Source: Bombyx mori (taxonomy: Eukaryota > Arthropoda > Insecta > Lepidoptera > Bombycidae). From it: a stretch of 64,000 nucleotides of DNA. Of this stretch, positions 12,501 to 23,200 are shown piece after piece. Under the pieces are notes generated by a model. It made no database searches and was not told the DNA's origin. It saw only the letters and a list, made by a program, of their open reading frames with translations. Each line of letters opens with the position of its first letter. Within the stretch, counting starts at the first letter, position 1. The translations under genes were made by a program, and so were the position numbers. The stretch is taken from the NCBI RefSeq assembly GCF_030269925.1, contig NC_085109.1, positions 1,798,001 through 1,862,000 of the forward strand. The letters run 5' to 3'.

Positions 12501-13134
12501 TGCTGCGTATGCCACTAAAGTAACCCGCTTTACTAACTGATACATTAATTATATTCTGTGTGTTGTTCAGAATTCACACAACAATGTATTGTTCATTGCA
12601 GGAGTCTGGCATAGACAAAATATTACCAGGAATGGTCATAGACGATTTCCTGTTTGACCCCTGCGGCTACTCTATGAACGGGGTCGCTAAAGATGTAAGT
12701 TGAACTCATTACTTTAAACGTGTACAATTGTTTTAAAATGTAATGTTTTGAGACTGCTTACATTCCATACAGGGTTGCTACATGACGATCCACATAACGC
12801 CCGAGAGGGCCTGCTCGTACGTGTCGTTCGAGTCCAACGTGCCCGTGTCCAGCTACGACGAGGTGATAGCGCGCGTGCTGGCCGCCTTCCGCCCCGCCAA
12901 GTTCGTGCTCACCATCTTCGCCACGCCGGTCAGTGCCATTCCGAGGCTTCTGTTCGTTGCTTGATGCCATAAGCGTGACGTGATCGTGTCCCCCAGGACT
13001 CCCCGGCGGCGGACGCGTACCGGCAGCTGCGCAAGTACCGCTCGCTGAGCGCGTACGAGGAGCAGGAGGCGCAGTACTGCCGGTTCTCTGGGTACGAGCT
13101 GCAGTACGCGCTGTACTGCAAGTTCCCGAGCTGA
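9526..13134 (+). CDS. AMD1: S-adenosylmethionine decarboxylase proenzyme (N-terminal exons not found)
   Basis: Makes decarboxylated AdoMet, the aminopropyl donor for spermidine and spermine synthesis; cytosolic, pyruvoyl-dependent. Exons: 9526-9727, 12186-12282, 12365-12519, 12602-12694, 12773-12928, 12997-13134, all with GT-AG sites and matching phases, giving 279 aa before TGA at 13132. The first exon begins one base into the Ser of SESSMFVS; family knowledge places self-cleavage between Glu and the next Ser (codon 9530-9532), which becomes the pyruvoyl group. Also visible are the catalytic Cys in KTCGTTT, the Ser in PCGYSMNG and the His/Glu in TIHITPE, so the whole alpha chain is present (human alpha chain is about 267 aa). 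The beta chain, about 66 residues, must come from exon(s) further 5'. I searched 1-9525 and did not find them, so they may lie outside the window. The last two exons are much more GC-rich than the first ones. Confidence 0.95.
9769..10015 (-). repeat. Bm1 SINE, 5'-truncated
   Basis: Inverted copy 41 bases past the donor of the first visible AMD1 exon; from the T tract to GTCCTACCACCAGT. Confidence 0.85.
10062..10520 (+). mobile_element. Composite of jockey-like tail and CR1-like LINE C-terminus
   Basis: 10062-10225 is a jockey-like LINE tail (GAGTTTCTCGTCGGATCTTCTC). From about 10230 it is followed by a CR1-like reverse transcriptase C-terminal frame with [18 protein letters not shown] and [16 protein letters not shown]. 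Lies in the first AMD1 intron visible. Confidence 0.7.
11405..11790 (-). repeat. Bm1 SINE with tRNA-like head
   Basis: Inverted; includes the head with GGGATTCGAACACTGG (inverted B-box) and TTAGGCTACGACAAC. In AMD1 intron. Confidence 0.85.
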
Positions 13135-13380
13135 GAGCGGCGCGGCGGCGGGGCGGGCGTGCGCGCGGCGGCGCGGGGCGGGGCGGCGCGGGGCGGGGCG
13201 GCGCAGGGCGGGCGGCGCGCGCTGGCGGCGGTGCTGGCGGCGCGCGGGGCGGACGCGTGGCCCCCCGCCGCCCTGCCCCGCCGCCGCCCCCGCCAGCGCC
13301 CCAAGCGCCGCGCCGCGCTGGCGGCCGTGCTGCGCGCCGCGTGCCTCGCGTGCCTGCCGCCCGCGTGACCTGCGACCCGC
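13135..13380 (+). other. Very GC-rich 3' flank of AMD1, open in frame past the stop
   Basis: Directly after the TGA the sequence becomes almost pure G and C, with repeated GGCGCGGGGCGGGGC blocks. It stays open in the AMD1 frame for 78 codons to a second TGA near 13366. The predicted extension is rich in Arg, Ala and Gly with no recognisable domain. Such GC content makes stop codons rare in every frame, and the opposite strand is open too, so the open frame alone is weak evidence of translation. It is most likely 3' UTR. Confidence 0.6.
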
Positions 13381-13584
13381 TCCCCCCTGTCCCGGCCTCG
13401 GTGACCGGAGCCCGACTCTACTGAAGAATTTCAATTTTCCTTAGCGTACATAACAATAACGTTGTGTTGTTTAGTATATGGCGAGCTCGGCGTGTAGCGC
13501 GCAGACTCGCGGGCCGGGGCGGGTCGCCGGCGCAGGCCGCTCCTGAGCGCGGGCCGAAATTATTATCGATGATTTTAAAAATCA

Positions 13585-13632
13585 AATAAACAAAATTAAG
13601 GGTTGACACTGTGTTTTTTATTGCGAAATAAA
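13585..13632 (+). terminator. Poly(A) signals of AMD1
   Basis: Two AATAAA hexamers, at 13585-13590 and 13627-13632, are the first after the stop codon and follow the end of the GC-rich 3' flank. They predict a 3' UTR of about 450-500 bases. Confidence 0.55.
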
Positions 13633-14309
13633 AGATTCCCATTCAAAATATCTGTTACCACCTGTACACTGTACTGTACTGCGGTACACTACATTGCGTA
13701 CTTCTATCATATCCCTGTACTAACACAAATCCCATGAATATCAAGTACCGTAAGCCTACGCAATACATATGTGCGATTCGAGGACTGTGAGAATTGTTTC
13801 AAATCGCTCCCGAAGATATGTCAACTTCCTTCACAACATCTGCCAGTAAATAACTAATAAAAATCTTACCTATTCTAATATCCGCACAACTCGAATAGGC
13901 ATTGTCCTTTTGTATTTCCTTTGATTGAAAACTCATCGGGGAACTGGCCAGCTGATTACAGAAAACCATTTTTTATGAAAAATAATCTTTACCAATGTTT
14001 TGAATAAAATTTGTTTGACCTTTGTTTGTGGTCAAATGACGTACAAACAAATACTTTCGTCTGTATATTTATATACTTTGTGTATGACTCAAATGCTAGA
14101 TTTTGTTATGATTTCAGTTATGAAAAACTTTTTATAGTTTGAACTCGAAACATGACCTCATTACTTAGTCATGACTTCAACATTTTTTAAAACTTATCTA
14201 TCAATGTATCAATATGTCGTGTATCAACCACAAGATATTTTCAGATAATAAAATATTGTACTTAGTTCGTACAAAAAAAAAACAAGTGTCATAAATGAAT
14301 GAGTGAGTG

Positions 14310-14600
14310 ATAATTTTTGGCGGGAATGCGTGGAGCAATGTTGTGTGAATTGATTTATTTTGTCTATTTAATGTTTCTTCAGGTTTAAATGAGTAATAAT
14401 GGTTTATTTTTTGTTTAGTATCTGTGAAAGTGCACAAACGTGGGAGAATCAAACAAAGTTACTGTACGTAGCTTCTCGGGATCTTCCGAAAAGTCCACTG
14501 ATAAACTCAATAAAAACCACCATTCTACTGAGATTAAATTTCATCCTATATCATTTGGTTTTTTTTTTATTTCATCTCAGTTAATGTCTCAAATTAATCA
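14310..14600 (+). repeat. Unclassified interspersed repeat, copy 1
   Basis: Shared core TTTTTGGCGGGAATGCG, TGTTTCTTCAGGTTTAAATG, GTGAAAGTGCACAAACGTGG, CTTCTCGGGATCTTCC, CACCATTCTACTGAGATT. Other copies at 19225-19405 (inverted), 21748-22060 and 28202-28455. No clear ends or coding. Confidence 0.65.
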
Positions 14601-14756
14601 ACTTCATTTCATTTTGTTCTATATTATTTTTGATAAAACGGAATATACAAAAAGTTGGGTTGTATGATACCTTTGCCTTTCCAGTTGGAAAGATGTCACT
14701 ACTAGAGCTAATACTGAATGGGTAATTTAATTTAATTTCCAATATAATTAATTTAG

Positions 14757-16017
14757 TGAAGTCGTGACTTAACGATAAGACGTCCGGTGCATTCGTATCT
14801 AGCAATGCACCAGTGTTCGAATCCCGCAGACGGGTGCCAATTTTTCTAGTGATATACTTAACAAATGTTCACGATTGACTTCCACGGTGAAGGAGTAAGA
14901 TGGTGTAATAAAAATCAAACCCGCAAAATTATAATTTGCGTAATTACTGGTGGTAGTACATCTTGTGAGTCCATTCCCGACTAGGCGCGTCAACACCTCC
15001 GCCTCCGCCATTCGCCCAATCATGATGTACGACCAACCCATACCGTGGGCCCCGAAGGTCAAATACTTAGGCGTCACTCTCGACAGAAGGATGACATTTC
15101 GCCCCCATATAAAGACTGTACGCGACTGTGCCGCCTTCATACTAGGACGTCTCTACCCGATGATATGCAGGCGAAGTAAAATGTCCCTTAGAAATAAGGT
15201 GACACTCTACAAAACTTGCATACGCCCCGTCATGACCTATGCAAGTGTAGTGTTCGCTCACGCGGCCGGCATTAACTTAAAATCATTCCAAGTCATTCAA
15301 TCCCGTTTTTGCAGGATAGCCGTCGGAGCCCCGTGGTTTGTCAGGAACGTCGACCTTCATGACGACCTGGACTTAGAGTCCATCAGTAAGTATCTACAGT
15401 CGGCGTCGATGCGCCACTTCGATAAAGCGGCACGACACGAGAACCCTCTCATCGTGGCCGCCGGTAACTACATTCCCGATCCTGCGGAAAGAATGGAAAG
15501 CAGTCGACGCCACCCCAAACACGTCATTTCGGATCCTCCCGATCCACTAACGGTGCTTTTAGGTACTTCAAGCACCGGTCACCGTTCCCGTCGGCTCGAG
15601 TTAATTAACCCTCAGACACAGCCCACTGAGTTTCTCGCCGGATCTTCTCAGTGGGTCGCGTTTCCGATCCGGTGGTAGATTCTGCGAAGCACGGCTCTTG
15701 CTAGGGTTCGTGTTGGCAACATCGTCAGGTTTGAGCCCCGTGAGCTCAACTACTAGTTAAGGTTACGCTGAAATAGCCTCTCAAGGCTATCAGCACAGGT
15801 AGGTAAAAAAAAAAAAGAGTCCGTAAGGGTAGGTACCACCACCCTGCCTGTTTCAGCTGTGAAGCAGTAATGCGTTTCGGTTTGAAGGGCCACGTAGCCG
15901 TAGTTAAAAGTGAGACCTTAGAACCTCAGCGTGGGCGGCGACATTTACTTTGTATATGTCTATGGGCTCCGGTAACCACTTAACGTCAGGTGGGCCGTGC
16001 AGTTAAGACAATAAAAA
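14757..16017 (+). repeat. Bm1 SINE split by a LINE
   Basis: Head and promoter at 14757-14972, body and tail at 15823-16017. The middle is the jockey-like LINE at 14973-15816. Confidence 0.85.
14973..15816 (+). mobile_element. 5'-truncated jockey-like LINE inserted in a Bm1 SINE
   Basis: Ends in an A tract and is flanked by GAGTCC on both sides (14967-14972 and 15817-15822). It carries the C-terminal third of a reverse transcriptase frame to the stop at 15676 (motifs KYLGVTLDRRMTFRPHI, LYKTCIRPVMTYAS, ISDPPDPLTVLLGTS, PTEFLAGSSQWV), then a short 3' UTR with GAGCTCAACTA. The frame is open throughout, which points to a fairly young copy. The SINE halves are 14757-14972 and 15823-16017. Confidence 0.9.
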
Positions 16018-16989
16018 ATATGTTTACTTGAATTATATGCGTAACAGAGGATTGTAACGCCATCTAGTAAATATCTGAGGTACTTGCGTTGATGAAAGTT
16101 TGTAAAAATCAAATACTATAAACGAAATAATTGCCAAGCGACGGAGCTGGTCGTCCAGTTCGTAGTAATAGGGAAATAACAACAAACATTAAACAAAAAT
16201 AAAAAAGTAATTTATTTAAAAACACACTTCTATAATCACCCTCACCGATAAATGACAGTCTTAAATTATAGAACCTCTTCAACAATCACAGAATATACTC
16301 ACAAACGCCGATGGAAGACCTCAATAGCGGTTTTTTTATTGAAAAGTTTGTAAAACTCTTTACTATAATTGAGTCGTCTATTATCAAAGGTGGCAATCTG
16401 TGCATTTGGACAAAAAAATGTTATTGATATGTCAATACAGATTGATTTGAATATAATCGTCTGCTTCAAAGAATACGGTTCAAAACCTGCATTAAATAAA
16501 AGTTAATAGTTAACCTGTTATTTATCTAAGATGTCGTTCCCAAGAGTTTTGTGACTGCCAATGGAATACAAAGTCAATAATTCGTTTTTCTGATTTACCA
16601 ATAATTGTCCAAAAGTCAGATTGCCGGCTTTGATAATAGTCGACTCAATTACAAGTTGTACATATTAAACATTTACCAATTACACTTGCAACCATTTTTT
16701 ATCAAATTTTTTAATTCAACGACTCATGTTTGCACTGGGCCATCTTAAAATTCGCAGTAACAGCGATTTGTATAAATATTTAAATGCGAGTGTTACAAAT
16801 TCATATTTGTTTACCCAAAAGCAAAAAAATGTACTTAGTCTTGTATACACGAAATTCTCAAGTCGATATATTGGATCGATTCCCGGGACAGTTTTCTGCA
16901 TCAAGCGTGCATAGGTTCTTTTAATAGTAGTAATAAACACAAGACCCAACTACAACCGACACAGTTATTCTCAATAATACAGGTTTATG

Positions 16990-17209
16990 TCTATACTAAT
17001 ATATATAAATCTACAGTGGTTTTTACGGATGTTCCGTTATAACTACTGAACCATGCATCCGATTCACTTGAAACTTGGTATCCAGGTAGAAAATACATGT
17101 GCTTAATGGATAGGCTAATATTTATATGAGTGTCGGACTCCCTAATAATAATGACAAAAAATAATAATGTTAATTTTAAATTCCTAGCGAAGCGGGCGAG
17201 TACGGCTAG
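16990..17209 (+). mobile_element. Helitron-like element ending 21 bases from the FAAH2 gene A stop
   Basis: Starts TCTATACTAATATATATAAA, ends GCGGGCGAGTACGGCTAG then T. Shares its interior (GTTATAACTACTGAACCATG) with copies at 37757 and 45646. The gene A stop codon is at 17231-17233, minus strand. Confidence 0.65.
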
Positions 17210-17230
17210 TATTGGCATAAAACAGTCAAG

Positions 17231-20200
17231 CTATGTATCTATAATCTTGCACGGAGGCACGTAGCCCCCGAAGGTCCTGGCCAGGTGCTCCGCCACGGCG
17301 AGGCAGAGCGCCTCCTGCGCGGGCGCCGCCACCACCTGGATGCCGAGGGGAATGCCCTCACTGTTCAGCCCTAACGGTACCTGAAAGTGATAATTCCACG
17401 ACTTTTATTTTTTGCCCTATTCCGATAGTGAAATATCGATTTCGGCTAGTGATGATGAATAAGTTTCGTCTTGATAAAAATATCATGTAATATTGTCTAA
17501 TAAAATTTAAATAATTCTAAATAGACAAGCTTTAACAAAATCTGACTTCAAATAGAAAAAAAGAGATATTCCAAAACAAAGTCAAAAACAAAGTTTTCTC
17601 ATGGATACCATTATCTGCAGAATTGTACTAAATTGGGAAAAAATGGGATCACACTGAAAGCGTCAGCTTTCTAATAAAAAGAGAATCATCAAAATCGATT
17701 CACCCAGTCAAAAGTTATGAGGTAACAAACATAAAAAAAAAACATATATTCGAATTGAGAACCTCCTCCTTTTTGAAGTCGGTTAAAAACAAAGTTTTAT
17801 AAATTTTAATTTGATGCTGATCCTTTTTCTGCCAATGCGATTTTAATTTGTTCGTTATAGTAATCGATGATCGATATCGTCGAGTATCGATTAAAACGGT
17901 ACGTTACTAGTACTTGATTATTGACATCTGTCAAATAGGACTTCGTAAATGGAATAGAGATTAGATGATATACGAGCCTACTAGTTACGGGAGCTTACAG
18001 ATAACACAATATGAACACCGCCATGCATCTTAAAAATGAGCTTGGAGCCTAAGCACCCCGAGCGCTATGACATGTCCATCTTCAAACGAGGCTTGTGGAG
18101 AATACTCAACGGTAGGTAGCGGTTTGGCTCTGCCCTTGGCATTACTGACGTCCATGGGCGACGGTGACCACTCACCACCAGGTGGGCCGTTTTTACTAAT
18201 CTGCCTACACTGGCAATAAAAAAAAGGAATGCCCTGCCTATTTCTACCGTGATGAAGGGTGGGGTAGCCGTTGTAACTATACTGAGACCTTAGAAGTCGT
18301 ATCTCAAGGTGGATGGCGCATTTACGTTGTGGATAGGCTCATTATCATCAGATGGGTCATGAGCTTCGTTCATTGGTATCAGCAATTAAGATAATGAAAT
18401 AATGAATGATTGACCTGCACAGCGGGGAACCTGAGTACATTGAAGATCCCCCAGTAGGCGAAGTTGAAGGGTCGCAGCAGCGGCGCGGCGTGGTAGGGCG
18501 CCGGCTGCGGGGCGCTCGCGGACAGCAGCACACCGTCCGTACCGAGAGTCTTCTGCAATGTATAAAGGGCTGTTTGTTATAGAAGTTTTTTTTAATTTTT
18601 TTTTAATGCATAGATGGGTGGGCGAGTTCACAGCCCACCTGGTGTTGAGTGGTCACCGGAGCCCATAGACATCTATAACGTAAATGCCGCCACCCAATTT
18701 GAGATATTAGGTTCAAATTCTCAGTATAGTTACAACGGCTGCCTTACCCTTTAAACCGAAAGGCATTAGTGCTTCACAGCGGAAACAGATGGGGTGGTGG
18801 TACTCACCCGTGCGGATTCACAAGACGTCCTACCACCAGTAATAATACAATAAAATATAACAAGGAAGTATATTGTGTACATAAAAAACCTCTTTCGCAA
18901 ATTTATCATCTCTTTTTTTACTAGTTATGGTGTTGGTGGAGTTGACCGCAGCACGCGCGTCCCGCTCCGGTCTACACCACTGAGATGTTGAAAAGGAAGA
19001 ATTTTCATTCAAAGGAAATTATTTTCTTTTGGAAGATTATATTGTCTGGAACCGAGACCTTTAAGTCAAGTCTTATTTCTTCTTTTATTGTTATATATGA
19101 AAAATGATATTCATGAGGCGAAATGAGGTGTATTTGTTTAATTTTAGACTTTATTCGATTGGAATAAAATTAAGTACGAGATCAGATGAGATTAATGTAT
19201 AAAATCGTGGTTATTTACTGAGCCTTTTTGGCAGAACCGGAGAAGCTTCGACTAGTGGCTTTATTAAATTCTCCCACATTTATTCACTTTCTCAGATATT
19301 AAACAGTCAATAAACCACCATTATTAAACATTTACATTAAATTAACAAAATATAACAATTTATACAACTTCGCTTCTCGCGTTCCCGCCCAAAAGTTTTC
19401 AGTTGACATAGATTATTGGTCACGCGCGGATTTAGTAATGGGATGCTAATGAATTATTGGGATGGCGCCACCTTTGGAGTTTGTTAGTTACTAATTACCG
19501 CGACTATCCAAAGCGTGGTTCTACCCGATCGATCACGCTTTACCGCTAGCTGCCTAGATGGCGGCACTTGTATATTATGTGGTGCTTGTGCTTACGAAAA
19601 GCTACGTGAGCTTCGTCACCCCCCCGCCGCCCGCGTGCTTCCATCGCCGACGCCCGCACGACAGTCACTGGCAAGGTCTACAGGTGAGTGCAAGTTCTTT
19701 TAATTTATTGCCATTTTATTGCTGCTTCCGTGTAATCATTCGCCCGCCCGCTCGCTTATGTGTATTTAATTTATATCTTTAGTTTGATTACTAGCTTTTG
19801 TTTACCGCTATATAGTTTTACCGCTCCGCTAATTATAAGTGACAAACATTTGTCACATACCGCTTAGGACGGCTATTTACACGCCTTTCTACAACCCCGC
19901 TTTATATGCTCCCGCCGCAGGAGGGCTATTTACACGCCCCCTTGCTACCCCAATTATAAAGTGTCAAATCTAAAAAGATATTTAGTCTGTGCTCGAGTGC
20001 AACCTGCGCGCTTGCGGATGGTGGCGGCAAAACAATAAGCTGTTTAATTATATTTTATATGTTTTAATATAAAACATAAAAAGTATACATATGTTTTAAT
20101 GGTCCGAAAAGATTAAGACGACTTTGGAATCCAGCATAAAAGTCGCCATCTACTGCGCGGAGGACAGGTGTGAATGGAGGAGCATAGTTCTAACAAAAAT

Positions 20201-23200
20201 GCTCCGTAAAGGTCACGACCCTCAGCACTGAGGAATACGACGCACGAAGGAGGAGAATAATTATTGAGTGAACACACCAAGAGATCCTCCCTGAGTGCTG
20301 CGGTGAGGCGGTCAGCCCAGTCGGCGTTGACCCGGGGCAGCACCTGGTCGTCCAGCAGCTTCAGTACGGCCGCCCACGTGTAGTCGCTCTGTCCTGTCAG
20401 CTGACGGACAACATCACTGGTTACTGGAGCCCATAGACATCTACACCGTAAATGCGTCACCCACCTTGAGATATAAGTTCTAAGGTCTCAGCATAGTTAC
20501 AACGGCTGTCTCGCCCTTCAAACCGAAACGCATTACTGCTTCACGGCAGAAATAGGCAAGGCGGTGGTACCTACCCGCGCGGACTCACAAGACGTCCTAC
20601 CACCAGTAATTACGCAAATTAAAATTTGCGGATTTGATTTTTATTACACGACGTTATTCCTTCAACGTGGAAGTCAATCGTGAACATTTGTTAAGTACGT
20701 ATTTCATTAGAAAAATTGGTACCCGCCTGCGGGATACGAACACTGGTGTATCAATCACCACGAATGCACCGGACGTCTTATACTTTAGGCCATCTCTCCG
20801 CTGCATGATGCAGTGGCTCACCTTTTTGAGCAGCTCGAGGACCGCGCTGGCCTCTCCTTGGTTGTTGGTGAGGAGGCGCCCGAACACGTCGGCCTCCCTG
20901 GTCATGGCGTGCCGCCACAGCGCGTACATGTGGTCGAGGCCGGCGTGCTGGTAGCGCCGGGCGCTCGACGCCTCCTCGCTTAGTTGACTTATGACTCTGG
21001 AACCATGATTTATCAGCGTCGTTTACGGCTTCTTGGTTTTGGGAGTCGGGGTCCAAAGATAAAGACACCCAGTGTAATTCTATGCGGTCGCCCTGCTATT
21101 GCAGAGAGATTTTGAAGTGAAACTTCTTTAGAATCGTTGTGATTTCAAACTCGATGAAACGAAAAAATAAGTCCATAGAGACATTCACGATCAGCTCAGT
21201 GAGGTTCTTCTCAAGAATCCGATTTTATATCCTGCCAACCGTACAGTCTTGCCACAGCAGACCCTGATGGATACTGCGGATGACCTCAGCAATGCATGCT
21301 GTTGATTTTATCGTACTTCTAGTCATCCTTAGCTCCAATACCATACCCCGACAATAACGTAAATACCACAACCCACTTTGAGACATTATTTCTTTGATAG
21401 TACAACGGTTGCCCTACCCTTCAAGTGGAAGTCATTCATGAATATTTGTTAAGTGCGTATTTCATAAGAAAAATTGGTACCCGCCTGCGGGATTCGAACC
21501 CCAGCACCGTCGCGTCGCTCGATACGAACGCACCGGGCGTTTTGTCCATTAGGCCATACGACTTTGCTCTCTCTACTCATATCGAACAAGGAGAATAGAC
21601 CAGCGTTCAAACTCAACAGACAGGACACAATGACTGAATACCTACTTGACGTGTTCACGATGAAGAAGCAATATTATTTCATAAGTGCATGCAGGATTGC
21701 AGAGAGACCACCCCCCTCCGCCCCCAAATTACTTATTTGTCCAACTTTTTGGCGGGAACGAGAGGAGTGAAGTTGTGTGATTCGTTTTATTTTGCCTATT
21801 TAGTGTTTCTTCAGGTTTAAATGTGTAATAACAGTGGTTTATTAACTGTTTAATATCTGTGAAAGTGCACAAATGTGGGGAAATGAAACAAAGCCGCTGC
21901 ACGTAACTTCTCGGGATCCTCCAAAAAGTCCACTGAAAAAATCTCAGTAAATGACCACCATTTTACTGAGATTGTATTTCATCCCATATCATTTCATCTC
22001 ATTTCATTTAATTTCATCCCAGTTGACTAATGTCTCAAATTAATCATCTTCATTTCATTTCATCATTTTTCATAAAAGTAAGAATATAAATTAAAATAAT
22101 GCATGACTTAAAGGTCTAAGTTACCAGGTCATATAATTCCTTAAAAAAAACTTACTTGTCCATGGCCTCCCGGAGCTCCGGCTGGATGGGACTGACACGC
22201 AGGTCCTGGGCCGTGTCCAGGTAATAATACTTGATCGTCTGGTCAACAATGAATCAGCTGTATATTACAACGGGCGGTCGACACAGTCAGGACACCGTCC
22301 CCACTTCACATTGCCAAACGATTTTCGTTTCTGTTTACTAACTATATTGACGAGTTTGTTTTTTAATTTAATAAAATAAAAGGTAATTCTGCTACATAAA
22401 ATTTAGCTTAAGTCATGAGGTATCAGTGATTAAGGTCGAATTTCAGTGACTCGGCGGGCAGCAGGTTTAATATCATGATAGTGGAATAATATGTACCTCT
22501 TTATTCATTCTTGCTGTGGGAACAGTGAGTTTAAATAAAAAAAGTCAAATAAGTACCTTGAGGTCCACGGGCCTGTCCAAGTCCAGCTCAGCAGCCTTGT
22601 CGGCCAGGATGACTTTGGTGAGCGCGGCGAGGTCGCAGGTGTGTCTGCTAACGAACCCTATCGACGCCATGGTGTCATCTTTACCGGAGCGCAGCGCCGA
22701 GCCTGCGACCGGAAAGATTACATCAGTCACGGGTGACAGCGAGCGGGTCACAATAGTGACTTGGGGTCTGTACAACTGCTGGTCTACTGATTGATTGCGG
22801 CACCCGGTTAAAATAATAGAAAATGTACCTTTAAGACTGGTATATCCGGCGGTGGGGTTGATGCCGAACAAGCCGCAGTAGAACGCCGGCATCCGCGTGG
22901 ACCCGCCGATGTCCGAACCTGATTTAATAATTACGACACGTTGACTATGAAGTAGATCGTTTCATCGAAAGATACAATCATGTCATCAAGGTAGCAAACG
23001 ACAAACAAAAAAAAAACCTGTAGAAGAAAATCGAAGATCTCAAATTACTAATGAAATAATTTATTACACGATAAATCGGATATAGTGGATTCCAACTATT
23101 ATTTTCAACGCCCATTTAATTATTTTACTTTCTGGTGATGTTAGAGATTTGTTAAAAACCTCTAATAGGATTGAGGGTATTCATATTCTACATTTATTAC

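Noticed and set aside
12853..13434. 193-codon minus-strand frame over the end of AMD1
   Set aside because: It is a GC-driven shadow of the AMD1 exons and the GC-rich 3' flank, with an Arg/Ala/Pro composition and no domain.
20419..20426. TAACCAG at the SINE edge as the real exon 9 acceptor of FAAH2 gene A
   Set aside because: It would put the next codon at TGA. The acceptor at 20401-20402 keeps phase and gives an exon of 123 bases, the same as in gene B.
21474..21770. Possible tRNA gene from the GGGATTCGAACCCC motif
   Set aside because: The B-box belongs to the tRNA-derived head of a Bm1 SINE; no cloverleaf with acceptor stem is present. The same holds for the other Bm1 heads.
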